A DNA stretch of 64,000 nt from Azospirillum sp. GTDB lineage: Bacteria; Pseudomonadota; Alphaproteobacteria; Azospirillales; Azospirillaceae. The stretch is taken from the NCBI GenBank assembly GCA_016124535.1, contig WGNK01000001.1, forward strand, positions 1 to 64,000. Reading direction: 5' to 3'. The translations under genes and the position numbers were made by a program. Of the stretch, positions 6,845 to 15,818 are shown piece after piece. Under the pieces are notes generated by a model. The model had not been told where the DNA came from, made no database searches, and saw only the letters and a program-made list of their open reading frames with translations. The stretch's first letter is position 1, and the number at the start of each line of letters is the position of its first letter.

Positions 6845-9196
6845 ATGCTTGGAACGGAAATCAAGGCCGTCTGGCCGCGCCTTTGGGGCTCGAAAGCGGC
6901 GTTGGCGCTGGTGTTCGGCGTCGCCGTCGTGTCGTGGTGTGCGATCGCCCAGGCGGCGAGCGAGGCGCCCAACCCGACCCCGGTGGCGGCTGCTGCGTCG
7001 AAACGAAACGGCGCGTCGAAAGAGAACGGCGCGTCCAAAGAGAAGAAGAACGATCCGGGCGTCCTCAGCGCGGACCTGGTGACTTACGACGAAACCCTGG
7101 GCGTGGTCACCGCCAGCGGCAACGTCGAACTGATCCAGGGCGAACGCACCGTCTATGCCAATACGCTGAGCTACAATCAGAAGACCAAGGTCGTCATTGC
7201 GTCGGGCAATGTCCGGATGTTCGAGCCGAGCGGCGAGGTGATCTCGACCGAATACGCCGAACTGACCGACGATATGGCCAATGCCTTTATCGACAACGTG
7301 CGCATCCTGTCGACCGATCGCGCACGGACCGCCGGCAACGAGGCCGAGCGACGCGGCGGCCGGATGACCAGAATCAGCCGTGGCGTCTATTCGCCGTGTG
7401 ATCTGTGCAAGGAGGATCCAAACCGTCCGCCCTTGTGGCAGATCCGGGCGCCCAAGATCGTCCACGACAGCGAAGAGAAAGAGGTCAGGTACAAGGACGC
7501 CGTGATCGAGGTCATGGGCACGCCGGTATTCTACACGCCGTATTTCTCCCACCCCGACCCGACCGTCAAACGGCACAGCGGTTTTCTGGCGCCGGTGGTC
7601 GGCAACAACGGTGACGTCGGTGCCTTTGCCCGCAATGGCTATTATTTCGATATCAAGCCGGACGAGGATGCGACCGCCTATGTCACGGTGTTTTCCAAGC
7701 AGCTGCCCCTGCTTGGCGGCGAGTGGCGCGAGCGCTTCGAAAACGGCCGGTTCAACCTGAGCGGCAGTGTCACGGTCAGCGATCTGACCGAGGATGTCGG
7801 TTCGGAGACCGTGGTTCGCGCCAACGCGGTTCGTGGCCATTTGCTGGGCGATGCCTTGTTCGACATCAACGACGCCTGGCGCTGGGGCGGCACTCTGGGC
7901 GTTGCCACCGACAAGCTGTTCATGCGTCAGTACTATCGGTTCAACGAGAATTTCCTGACCAGCCGCGGGTTTGCCGAGGGATTTTACGGACGCGACTACG
8001 TCGGCATCAACGCCTACCGGTTCCAAGACCTGCGCAGCGGCGACGTGCCGGACGAGCCGTTCGTTTTCCCGCTCGCCCAGTATCAGATGCTGGGCGAACC
8101 CGGCGCGCTGCTCGGCGGCCGCTGGTCGCTCGACACCGGAATGCTCGGGCTCAGTCGCGGCAGCGGCACCGATTATACCCGCGCCTCGGTGACTCCGGGC
8201 TGGCGCCGCGAATTCCGCTCGGATACCGGGTTGGTCGCCGTGCTCAATGCCGATATCCGGACCGACCTCTACCATTATCAGGACTATGTTCGTCCGGACC
8301 TCCCGGATAGCAACGGCAAGACCGCCTCGGCGCGGACGCGGGTGCACCCCGAGGGCCAGTTGATGCTGCGCTACCCGATGGTGCGGCAGGGCGAGACCAG
8401 CTATCAGCTCATCGAGCCGATTGCCGCCCTGACCGCCGGTCCGCGCACCACCAATGATCTGAGGATTCCCAACGAGGACAGCCAGGACCTCGAGTTCAGC
8501 GACACCAACCTGTTCCGGCTCAACCGGTTTTCCGGCTATGACCGGCTCGAGGGCGGCCAGCAGGCGACCTATGGCGTCCGCACCGGGGTCTACGGGCTGA
8601 GCGCCGGCAGCGCCAGCCTGTTCCTGGGCGAGAGCTATCGGTTCAGCCACGACAACATCTTTCCCAACGGCTCCGGTCTGGAGACCCGGCGATCGGATTA
8701 CGTCGGTCGCCTCGACCTGTCGCCGGCGCAATGGCTGAAGGTCTCCTATGGCTTTCGCAACGATAAGGATGATCTGGCGCCACGGGTCCAGACCGTCGGG
8801 TTGCGGACCGGAATTCCAGCACTGCGGTTCGGTGCGGACTACAACTTCCAGGATGCTCAGACTGATGCTAATGCCACAGGGAAGTCGGTGCAGGAATTCT
8901 CCACCTTCAACGTGACGTCCCAGCTCACCCGCTACTGGGCAGCCGGGCTCGCCCACCAGCAGCGGTTCAGCCCCAATCCCGGCCCGGCATCCTCCAGCCT
9001 GACCGTCAACTATATCGATGACTGTCTGATCATGCAGGCGGTCGGCCAGCGCGATTATTCGACGGTGCCCGGCGTGTCCAAGGGTTTGACGCTGTATTTC
9101 CGCTTCGTGTTCCGCAATCTGGGCGAGGTCATCACACCGGTTCTGACCGCATCCACCTTCTCCAGCGGCGGCAGCTCCACCAACACCGGGTTCTGA
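6845..9196 (+). CDS. lptD: LPS-assembly protein LptD
   Basis: 783 residues. An N-terminal signal peptide (hydrophobic core ALALVFGVAVVSWCAIAQA) is followed by a Lys/Asn/Ser linker with an imperfect repeat (NGASKE twice). Next is the OstA-like beta-jellyroll (DLVTYDETLGVVTASGNVEL onwards) and then a long beta-barrel. PCDLC near residue 185 and DDC near the C-terminus are the likely disulphide cysteines. LptD with LptE forms the outer-membrane channel that inserts lipopolysaccharide. The ATG at 6845 puts the signal peptide at the N-terminus; the frame is open further upstream. The surA-pdxA-ksgA genes that often follow lptD are absent here. Confidence 0.93.
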   Translation: MLGTEIKAVWPRLWGSKAALALVFGVAVVSWCAIAQAASEAPNPTPVAAAASKRNGASKENGASKEKKNDPGVLSADLVTYDETLGVVTASGNVELIQGERTVYANTLSYNQKTKVVIASGNVRMFEPSGEVISTEYAELTDDMANAFIDNVRILSTDRARTAGNEAERRGGRMTRISRGVYSPCDLCKEDPNRPPLWQIRAPKIVHDSEEKEVRYKDAVIEVMGTPVFYTPYFSHPDPTVKRHSGFLAPVVGNNGDVGAFARNGYYFDIKPDEDATAYVTVFSKQLPLLGGEWRERFENGRFNLSGSVTVSDLTEDVGSETVVRANAVRGHLLGDALFDINDAWRWGGTLGVATDKLFMRQYYRFNENFLTSRGFAEGFYGRDYVGINAYRFQDLRSGDVPDEPFVFPLAQYQMLGEPGALLGGRWSLDTGMLGLSRGSGTDYTRASVTPGWRREFRSDTGLVAVLNADIRTDLYHYQDYVRPDLPDSNGKTASARTRVHPEGQLMLRYPMVRQGETSYQLIEPIAALTAGPRTTNDLRIPNEDSQDLEFSDTNLFRLNRFSGYDRLEGGQQATYGVRTGVYGLSAGSASLFLGESYRFSHDNIFPNGSGLETRRSDYVGRLDLSPAQWLKVSYGFRNDKDDLAPRVQTVGLRTGIPALRFGADYNFQDAQTDANATGKSVQEFSTFNVTSQLTRYWAAGLAHQQRFSPNPGPASSSLTVNYIDDCLIMQAVGQRDYSTVPGVSKGLTLYFRFVFRNLGEVITPVLTASTFSSGGSSTNTGF

Positions 9197-9304
9197 GCAG
9201 GCCAGGTCCGCGGGTTCGGTCCGGAACCCCGAATCCTGCCGACGGCGTCCCCGCAGCGCCGCCGGTCCCGCTGCCCACGGTCACACCTCTTGGAGCCTAC
9301 TGCC

Positions 9305-9817
9305 ATGGTGCGATCGCGGCCCCTGCCGTCGGCCCATGATTTTGCCTTTACCGCGATCGATGGCCAGCCGCTGCCGCTGGCGGGTTTCGCCGGCAAGCCC
9401 GTGCTGGTGGTGAATACCGCCTCGCTGTGCGGCTTCACGCCGCAATACCGCGGGCTGCAGACATTGTGGCAGACCTACCGCGGCCGTGGGCTGGTGGTTC
9501 TTGGCGTGCCGTCCAATGATTTCGGTGGCCAGGAACCCGGCGATGCCGACCAGATCAAATCATTCTGCGAGCTGAATTACCGGATCGATTTTCCGATGAC
9601 CGAAAAGGTCAGGCTGCGCGGTGCCCAAGCCCATCCCTTCTACCGCTGGGCGGCCGGCGTGGTCGGTATCTTCGGAATTCCGCGCTGGAACTTTCACAAA
9701 TACCTGATCGCTCCCGATGGTCGGCTCGCCGATTGGTTTTCAAGCGTGACCTCGCCACAGTCGAGTTCGGTCCGGCGCGCCATCGAGGCCGGTCTGCCGA
9801 CGCCCCCGGTGGCCTAG
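9305..9817 (+). CDS. Glutathione peroxidase family protein
   Basis: 170 residues with a thioredoxin-like fold. The peroxidatic Cys is near residue 42 in NTASLCGFTPQY. The partner Gln is in PSNDFGGQEPG, and the Trp in WNFHKY completes the catalytic site. It is a Cys-type enzyme, not a selenoprotein. Bacterial members usually reduce lipid or organic peroxides using thioredoxin or glutathione. The spacing to lptD is about 110 bases, so it could be cotranscribed or have its own promoter. The ATG at 9305 follows a GGAG. Confidence 0.88.
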   Translation: MVRSRPLPSAHDFAFTAIDGQPLPLAGFAGKPVLVVNTASLCGFTPQYRGLQTLWQTYRGRGLVVLGVPSNDFGGQEPGDADQIKSFCELNYRIDFPMTEKVRLRGAQAHPFYRWAAGVVGIFGIPRWNFHKYLIAPDGRLADWFSSVTSPQSSSVRRAIEAGLPTPPVA

Positions 9818-9991
9818 CGTCGTGCCCGGTGCGCGGCATCGGGGCCTTGAAATGACCCGCCAATCTCGCTAGCCATAGGCGCACCGCCGTGGCGCACCGC
9901 ACGGCCTCGGCGGGCGAGGACGCGCCGCGGGCCGCGGAGGGATAGCGTGTCGGGTGGTTTCCGGCCTGGCCAACGGGATGGATCAAAGCGC

Positions 9992-10717
9992 ATGAGTCTT
10001 GGCCTCTACGACTATGATCGCCGGTACCGCCGCCGCGTCTGGACCGGGTTCGTCAAATTTCTGTTGTTCATCGCCTTGCTGCTGGCGATCGGGTTGTTCA
10101 CCTACCAGATCGGTGTCGAACAATTCAAGGGACGGGATGCGAGTTTACGAGAGGATGTTTCCCATCTTTCTCGCCAAAAAGGCGAGCTGGAACTGCTGGC
10201 CCAGCAATTGAAACAGGCCCAGGTGAGTGCCGAGACCAGAGCGGCCGAACTCGAAGCCCGTCTTGCTACCGACGTGCCCCATGGCGACCTGGCCAGATTG
10301 ATGCAACTGGTTTCTGAGCGGCTTGCCGAGGGCGTCGGGATCGAACGCCTCGCCTTCGTGATCGCGGCGGTCCAGAACAAGCGCGATTGCCAGAGCCCGG
10401 AAACCAAGCGCTTCGTGCTGTCGACGCCGATCTACAAATCGCCCAACCGCGCAATCAGTTTCGCGGGTGGAACGATTACCGTCACCGGCGAAGGGGCATC
10501 AATGCGTGACGCCAACGGTGATTCGGAGGCCTGGTACGATCCGGCCCAGCCGGTTTCGCTGCGGATCACCGCGCAGGGCGGCAAAGACTACCCGGTCCAG
10601 GGGGTGCTGCCGCTCCACCATTCGATCGTGATCGGCAATTCCGAATACCGCTTTACCGTGGTCGCGGGCTCCCGCTCCTTTGCCGAAGTGACCGCCGACC
10701 GCTGCAGCTTCCCCTGA
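9992..10717 (+). CDS. Membrane-anchored coiled-coil protein, unknown
   Basis: 241 residues. A short basic cytoplasmic stretch (DRRYRRRVW) is followed by one membrane segment (FVKFLLFIALLLAIGLFTYQI, residues ~20–40). A coiled coil comes next (about 45–95, with Glu/Gln/Leu heptads), then a beta-rich globular part of about 140 residues with two Cys (NKRDCQSPET and the C-terminal DRCSFP) that could be a periplasmic disulphide. I do not recognise the domain. The topology resembles division or envelope accessory proteins, but nothing fixes a function. It converges with the TPR–glycosyltransferase gene. Confidence 0.7.
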   Translation: MSLGLYDYDRRYRRRVWTGFVKFLLFIALLLAIGLFTYQIGVEQFKGRDASLREDVSHLSRQKGELELLAQQLKQAQVSAETRAAELEARLATDVPHGDLARLMQLVSERLAEGVGIERLAFVIAAVQNKRDCQSPETKRFVLSTPIYKSPNRAISFAGGTITVTGEGASMRDANGDSEAWYDPAQPVSLRITAQGGKDYPVQGVLPLHHSIVIGNSEYRFTVVAGSRSFAEVTADRCSFP

Positions 10718-10727
10718 GCCAGGATCG

Positions 10728-10754
10728 GCCGGCGGGGCCGGCGTGACCGCCGGC
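10728..10754. other. G+C-rich hairpin between convergent genes
   Basis: GCCGGCGG (10728–10735) pairs with CCGCCGGC (10747–10754) between two genes that converge on it. No T-tract follows in either direction, so it is only a possible pause or processing hairpin, not a standard intrinsic terminator. Confidence 0.3.
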
Positions 10755-10759
10755 GCGGG

Positions 10760-12109
10760 CTAGTCGGCCCGGCCGGTGTCGGGGGCCCGGTCGGCGGTCG
10801 GGCCCTGGTCCCCGCCAACCGCGCGGATCATCGCCGCCTTCTCGTCGATTCCAGCCTGCTGCGTGACGAAGCTGCTCCTGGGCTGGCCGGTGATCTGATT
10901 GATGAAGCCGGCCCGGATCGGGTCCCGCCAGCGCTGCGCCACCCGTAGCACCGAATAGAGTGCCGCTTGGTCGAGCATCCAGATGCGATCCTCGGGCAGA
11001 TCGATCTTGGCGGCGACGAAGCGGCGAACCAGGGCGAGCAGGCGCCGGGTCCGCGGCGTCCCGGCGAACCAGGTGACGATGGCGTCGCAGCGGGAACTGG
11101 GGCCCAGGCTGTCGGCGCGGAAGCAGGCGAAGTCGAGGGTCGCGGTCGCATGGATGATGCGGTCGACCGCGGCGCCGTCGGTCCAGCGGATATCGACATC
11201 GGAGATCAGCAGGTCGGCGCCGTAGAAATCCATCAACCGGTCGGCGATCAGGAAGCGATTGCTGGCATAATAGGCTCCCTTGCGCCAAACGCCGCTGATC
11301 TCCCGGCTGATCGCCAATCGATTGGCCCGCATCCCGGCCTGCAGCTCCGCCAGCAAGGCGTCGGTCCCGGCGTCGCTATCGGCGACGTGAAGATGCAGCA
11401 AGCGACCGCGACAGTGCTGCTCGAACGATGCCACCAGTCCCGCGGCGAACCGGCGGCAATACTGGCCGTCGCAGGCGGCTACCAGCACCCAGGGCCGTCC
11501 GGCACCGCCAGCCGCGTCGCCCTGGGCAGGCGGCCTCGGTTCGGGCAGCGCGAACTCGGGCAGCGTCAACTTGGGCAGCTGCGGTTCGGCCGTCGCTTCG
11601 AGGGCCTCGACATAGGGCAGATCCTCGACAAGAAAGGCCTGGCGGAACGGAATATTGAACATGTTGGTGGCGTCGACCGGCAATTCGGCCAGATGCTGCT
11701 CGGCCAGCCGGCGGAAGTCCGCGAACAGGGCGAAGGCGGTGCGGTCGTCATCGCGCGCCAGCATGACCGCGGCGGCATAATAGAGTGCCGGGATGTGGAT
11801 CAGGCGCTGCCGCGGCGTCCCGCGCCAGACCGCGAGCAGGGCGTCGTGGTGACGGTCGGTTGCGAGCGCCGCCAGGGTGCGGTGAAACAGCTCGAAGCCC
11901 TCGCCGGTCAGGCCCTCGCGCATCTCGATGAACTCCAGCAGCGAATCGATGCGCCCCTGCCGGGCCAGGCTCATGCCGACTCCGAGCCAGGCATCTGCCG
12001 GCCGTGGATCCGCCCGGATCGCCTTGAGGAACCAGTCCACCGCGGCGTCGAAGCGACCGCCCTGCATCGCGGCCATGCCCAGCCCGTAACACCGTTGGTA
12101 ATCGGTCAT
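10760..12109 (-). CDS. TPR plus nucleotide-sugar transferase-like protein
   Basis: 449 residues. The N-terminal third carries TPR-like helices (GLGMAAMQGGRFDAAVDWFL, then DAWLGVGMSLARQGRIDSLL). After a Pro-rich linker near residue 190, the C-terminal part (about 210–420) looks like a GT-A nucleotide-diphospho-sugar transferase. WVLVAACDGQYC starts the Rossmann part, and the acidic LLISDVDIRW supplies the D-x-D-type metal site. Such proteins may glycosylate cell-surface or protein acceptors, but the acceptor is unknown. The ATG at 12109 has AGGGGA at good distance; an ATG nine bases upstream would leave no room for it. Confidence 0.6.
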   Translation of the reverse strand: MTDYQRCYGLGMAAMQGGRFDAAVDWFLKAIRADPRPADAWLGVGMSLARQGRIDSLLEFIEMREGLTGEGFELFHRTLAALATDRHHDALLAVWRGTPRQRLIHIPALYYAAAVMLARDDDRTAFALFADFRRLAEQHLAELPVDATNMFNIPFRQAFLVEDLPYVEALEATAEPQLPKLTLPEFALPEPRPPAQGDAAGGAGRPWVLVAACDGQYCRRFAAGLVASFEQHCRGRLLHLHVADSDAGTDALLAELQAGMRANRLAISREISGVWRKGAYYASNRFLIADRLMDFYGADLLISDVDIRWTDGAAVDRIIHATATLDFACFRADSLGPSSRCDAIVTWFAGTPRTRRLLALVRRFVAAKIDLPEDRIWMLDQAALYSVLRVAQRWRDPIRAGFINQITGQPRSSFVTQQAGIDEKAAMIRAVGGDQGPTADRAPDTGRAD

Positions 12110-12254
12110 GATGCCCATTCCCCTGTTGACGACGATCGCCGCGGCCCCGATGAGGCTGGTTGAATCTGCCCAACTCCGATGCATCGGCGCTTTTCACCGC
12201 CGTTGCGGTCACCTATGGTGACGCAGACCAGTGCTTCCTGCGGAGAGCGATCCG

Positions 12255-12809
12255 ATGCCTGTGGTCAAGCGTTTGTTCCTGGCCGCCCTGCTCCTGGGCG
12301 TGCTGTCAACCACGAGTGGGAAGGTCTTTGCCTTGGACCCGGAAAACACCCTTTATATGGACCTCAAGGATGGCCGTGTGGTCATCGAGATGCGTCCCGA
12401 CCTCGCCCCCATCCACGTCGCTCGAATCAAGGAACTGGCGCGCCAGGGCTTTTACGACGGCGTCGTCTTCCACCGCGTGATCGAAGGCTTCATGGCCCAG
12501 ACCGGTGATCCGACCGGCACCGGCATGGGCGGTTCGGGAAAGAAGCTGAAGGCCGAGTTTTCACGCGCCCAGCACCTGCGCGGCACGGCGTCGATGGCGC
12601 GCGCGGCCGACCCCAACAGTGCCGACAGCCAGTTCTTCATCTGTCTCAAACCGTCGACCTTCCTGGACGGCCAATACACGGTATGGGGCCAGGTGGTCGA
12701 GGGCATGGATGTCGTCGACAAGATCAAGAAGGGGTCGAGCAGCAACAACGGCGCGGTCAAGGATCCGGACAAGATCGTTCACCTGCGCGTTGCCGCCGAC
12801 GTCAAATAG
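12255..12809 (+). CDS. Secreted cyclophilin-type peptidyl-prolyl isomerase
   Basis: 184 residues. A signal peptide (LFLAALLLGVLSTTSGKVFA) precedes a complete cyclophilin domain. Active-site segments include VVFHRVIEGFMAQTGDPTGTG, SMARAADPNSADSQFFI and FLDGQYTVWGQV. The enzyme interconverts Xaa-Pro bonds, here in the periplasm. GGAG eight bases upstream supports the ATG at 12255. Its 3' end lies in a 15-base tandem repeat that gives three successive in-frame stop codons. Confidence 0.9.
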   Translation: MPVVKRLFLAALLLGVLSTTSGKVFALDPENTLYMDLKDGRVVIEMRPDLAPIHVARIKELARQGFYDGVVFHRVIEGFMAQTGDPTGTGMGGSGKKLKAEFSRAQHLRGTASMARAADPNSADSQFFICLKPSTFLDGQYTVWGQVVEGMDVVDKIKKGSSSNNGAVKDPDKIVHLRVAADVK

Positions 12810-12839
12810 GCCGACGTCAAATAGGCCGACGTGAATTAA
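12795..12839 (+). repeat. 15-bp tandem repeat carrying the cyclophilin stop codon three times
   Basis: Three adjacent 15-base units start at 12795, 12810 and 12825. The first two are identical (GCCGACGTCAAATAG); the third differs in its last third (GCCGACGTGAATTAA). Because 15 is a multiple of three, every unit stays in the cyclophilin frame and ends in TAG, TAG and TAA. The first TAG is the working stop codon. Confidence 0.85.
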
Positions 12840-12868
12840 GCGGTTGCCGGTCAGTGCGCGTGCCACGA

Positions 12869-15430
12869 TCAACCGATCGCCTTGCTGAAAGCAGCGAGCA
12901 GGGCCTTCATCGATTGCGGCCGCTCCTGCGCCTTCAGTGACAGTGCGGCGGTAAGCACCGCCTCGAACTCCGGCGTCACGTTGATGCCCAGCGACGACGG
13001 CGGCGGCACGGCATCGTCCTGCAGCCGGCGGGTGGCGTCGGGCGGCGGCTTGCCGGTGATCAAGCAGTAGAGCGTCGCCGCCAGAGCATAGACGTCGCTC
13101 CACGGCCCCTGGCGGCTGTCCTGGAAATACTGCTCGGGCGGCGCGTAGCCCGGCTTCAGAATCACCGTCATCAGGCCGGCGGATTCGCCGATCGCCTGGC
13201 GCGCCGCACCGAAATCGAGCAGCTTACGCTCGCCGGTTGCGGTGATGAAGATGTTGTCGGGGCTGATGTCGCGATGGACCAGCCCGGTTTCGTGGACGGC
13301 GTGGAGCGCCTTCATGATCGGCATCAGGATCGCCAGTGCGCGGCGGAACTCCACGGCGCCGCCGGTGTCGGCGAGGTACTTCTTGAGGGTCCGGCCCTGT
13401 AGCAACTCCATCACCAGATAGGCGGTGGCGTTGGTTTCGAAATAATCCTGTACGCCGACGATTTCCTTGATATCGCGCAACCGCGCCAGGACCCGCGCTT
13501 CCTCGAGAAACTTGCCGATTCCGTTGGAGAAATGCTGGCCGTGCTCGTCGGTATAGGGCACCACGTTGCAGCTGCCGGGGACCCGTGACACCAGGCTGAC
13601 CGGAAAATACTCCTTGACCGCGACTTTGACCTGGAGGCGGTCGTCCCAGGCGAGATAAGTCGCGCCGAAGCCGCCTTGGCCGAGCAGACGGCCGATCTCG
13701 TAGCGGTCGAGCAGGGCGGTGCCGGGAATCAGATGCGGGCCGCTGCGCGCCGTCGTTGCGGGGGCGTAACCGCAGCTCGGGCAGGCGCCGGTCGATGCAT
13801 TGGGGCCGAAACAAGCCGGGCAGCGGACCTGGGGGCGGGTCACCACCGCCACAGGCAGGGCGTGTGCGATTGCAAGGGTTTCCCCGAAGGCGATTTCCCG
13901 GTTCGCCGGGGCGACCGCGTCAGGCGGCGCCATCACCGTCATCGTCCGGGCGTCGAGGGCCGCGGCGGGCGCAGCCTTTCCGGCGGCGCGGACCGGGGCG
14001 GCGGGACGGGCCGCGGCGTCGTCGATGGTCGGCGCCGGGTTGGCAGCGGTCGTCCACGGCAAGCGGGTCTGCGCCGCGGTCCCGCGACCGGCCCTGGCGA
14101 CCGCCAGATCCGTATCGAAGCCCGGCTGCTTCAGCATCTCGACCAGCCTGCGCCGGATTACCGGCAGGGCGCCATCGTCGTGGATCAGGCCGGATTCGAC
14201 CAGTTCAGTCAGTCGCAACGCGCGTTTGCCCGGTGCGGGCTCCAGTTCGTCGAGCCGTTCGAGCAGGTTGCCGGAGAGCACGAACTCGTCGACCATATTC
14301 GCGAGCTTGCGCTGGATACGGCTCTGAATCGGCCCGGTCAGGCTGGAGGTCTTCAGGGCCTCGCCAATCGACCGGGTCATCGCCCGGACCCGCCCGAGAT
14401 CGGTTGAACGCAATACCAGTGCCTCAACCAGCCGTTCGTTGCCCAGGGCCGCTTCGATCGATCCGACGACCTCGTTGATCTGGCTGCTGCCGGTCTCGCT
14501 TTCGGCCAGCGCGAGCAGGAACTGCAGGCGGCCGGTCAAATCGCCGATCGCCTCGCCGACCGCAACGATCGCCCGCCGCAGGCCGGCCGAGCCGCCTTGC
14601 TCCAGCCGCCGGGCATAACGAATGATCAGGGCCTCGGCGATGCCGCCGCCGCCGAGCACGCCGTACTCGCTAACCATGCCGTCGAGCAGGATCTTGAACG
14701 TCTCGGCCTCGCCGCTCCGGCTGCCGGGGATCAGGGGGTCGGTCGATTTGAGCCGCCGGCGGATGCGATCGACGCCGGCGGCAAAGGCCTGGGGCAGTCG
14801 ATTCTGGCGAAACAGGGCATTCAGCGTGCCGCTCCGGCCGATCCCGGTCGGCGATGCGGCCATGGCGCTTTCGCCGCTGATCAATTCGAAGAGACGGACC
14901 AGCTTGGTGCCGATATTGGGCGGCGCGTTGAGCAATTCCTTGAGCGCGGCCGGCGTTCCCATCAGATCGGCCACCACCTCATCGACCGCGGCGGCGACCC
15001 GCGGATCCTGATGGCGCCAGATCAGCCCGAGCACGTGTTCGAGTTTGGCCGACCATGAGCGCAGTCCAACCAGATCCCGGCAGATCGCACTTCGCAAGCC
15101 GCCGTCGGCGGCCGCTGGCGCCTCCGGGCCGCCGGGGTTGGTGTCGAGCCAGCCGCCCAGAATGCTGCCGGTCCTGGGAAACTCGCTGAGCGCCGCCTCG
15201 GCGGTGCGCCCATGCAACAGTGCCGCCTCGACCAGAGCGTTGAGCAGGGTCCGCCGGCCGCGCAGGTCATGCCCGGGGATTCTGGCCTGCAGGGCGGCAA
15301 TCCGGCCCAGGGCGGCGTCGACCACCGGCTTCTGGTCGACCAGGCGCTTGAACTCGCGCAGGCTGTGCAACACTTCGAACGGGGTCAGGCAGGTCTTGTC
15401 GAGGTACTGACGAAAGGTAATGCCGATCAT
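12869..15430 (-). CDS. Ser/Thr protein kinase with large unknown N-terminal region and zinc ribbon
   Basis: 853 residues. The first ~480 residues are predicted helical and match no family I know. An Ala/Pro-rich linker follows, then a zinc ribbon (CPACFGPNASTGACPSCG, near 550) and a Hanks-type kinase domain to the C-terminus. The kinase has GQGGFGATYLA, VAVKEYF with the ATP-binding Lys, HRDISPDN with the catalytic Asp, and LLDFGAAR. It is therefore likely active and cytoplasmic, since no membrane segment is evident. The ATG at 15430 is used; the frame is open to a GTG at 15589 and the true start is uncertain. The unknown gene upstream on the same strand may be functionally linked. Confidence 0.8.
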   Translation of the reverse strand: MIGITFRQYLDKTCLTPFEVLHSLREFKRLVDQKPVVDAALGRIAALQARIPGHDLRGRRTLLNALVEAALLHGRTAEAALSEFPRTGSILGGWLDTNPGGPEAPAAADGGLRSAICRDLVGLRSWSAKLEHVLGLIWRHQDPRVAAAVDEVVADLMGTPAALKELLNAPPNIGTKLVRLFELISGESAMAASPTGIGRSGTLNALFRQNRLPQAFAAGVDRIRRRLKSTDPLIPGSRSGEAETFKILLDGMVSEYGVLGGGGIAEALIIRYARRLEQGGSAGLRRAIVAVGEAIGDLTGRLQFLLALAESETGSSQINEVVGSIEAALGNERLVEALVLRSTDLGRVRAMTRSIGEALKTSSLTGPIQSRIQRKLANMVDEFVLSGNLLERLDELEPAPGKRALRLTELVESGLIHDDGALPVIRRRLVEMLKQPGFDTDLAVARAGRGTAAQTRLPWTTAANPAPTIDDAAARPAAPVRAAGKAAPAAALDARTMTVMAPPDAVAPANREIAFGETLAIAHALPVAVVTRPQVRCPACFGPNASTGACPSCGYAPATTARSGPHLIPGTALLDRYEIGRLLGQGGFGATYLAWDDRLQVKVAVKEYFPVSLVSRVPGSCNVVPYTDEHGQHFSNGIGKFLEEARVLARLRDIKEIVGVQDYFETNATAYLVMELLQGRTLKKYLADTGGAVEFRRALAILMPIMKALHAVHETGLVHRDISPDNIFITATGERKLLDFGAARQAIGESAGLMTVILKPGYAPPEQYFQDSRQGPWSDVYALAATLYCLITGKPPPDATRRLQDDAVPPPSSLGINVTPEFEAVLTAALSLKAQERPQSMKALLAAFSKAIG

Positions 15431-15818
15431 GATCCGGCTGGGCAATCCGTAAACATCCGCCGGCACCCGGCAGAGACCGGCGTCATCCTCGGGACCGAAC
15501 GAAACCGCCTGGGGGCCTCCGGCTCTTGGCTGATCTCCCGATAGCGCCATCGATCCCGAACATCCCAACGGCAAGATTAAGGCCACCACTATGGTTGGAG
15601 CACTGCCAACGTGTGGCCGCCGGTGCCAGGGCCGGCGGCCAACCGCGAGGCGATCGAACCGTTATTATCGCCCAGCTTGCCAAGAAAGAACAGCGCCTGC
15701 TGGACGAATTTTCGGGGCATTCGAGCCGAAAGCGAGCGGCCCGTGCGGTCGCGGCGGCGGCCCGCAATCCCGCATCAAAGATAGTACAGTACCGGCCGTG
15801 GCCCAGAGGGTGCCCCGA

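Noticed and set aside
6827..8956. 709-codon minus-strand frame antisense to lptD
   Set aside because: No domain is recognisable and lptD on the other strand is complete.
15431..15589. Possible lipoprotein signal (reading VALILPLGCSGS) upstream of the kinase start
   Set aside because: It would export a cytoplasmic ATP-dependent kinase with a zinc ribbon; the downstream ATG is more sensible, though not proven.
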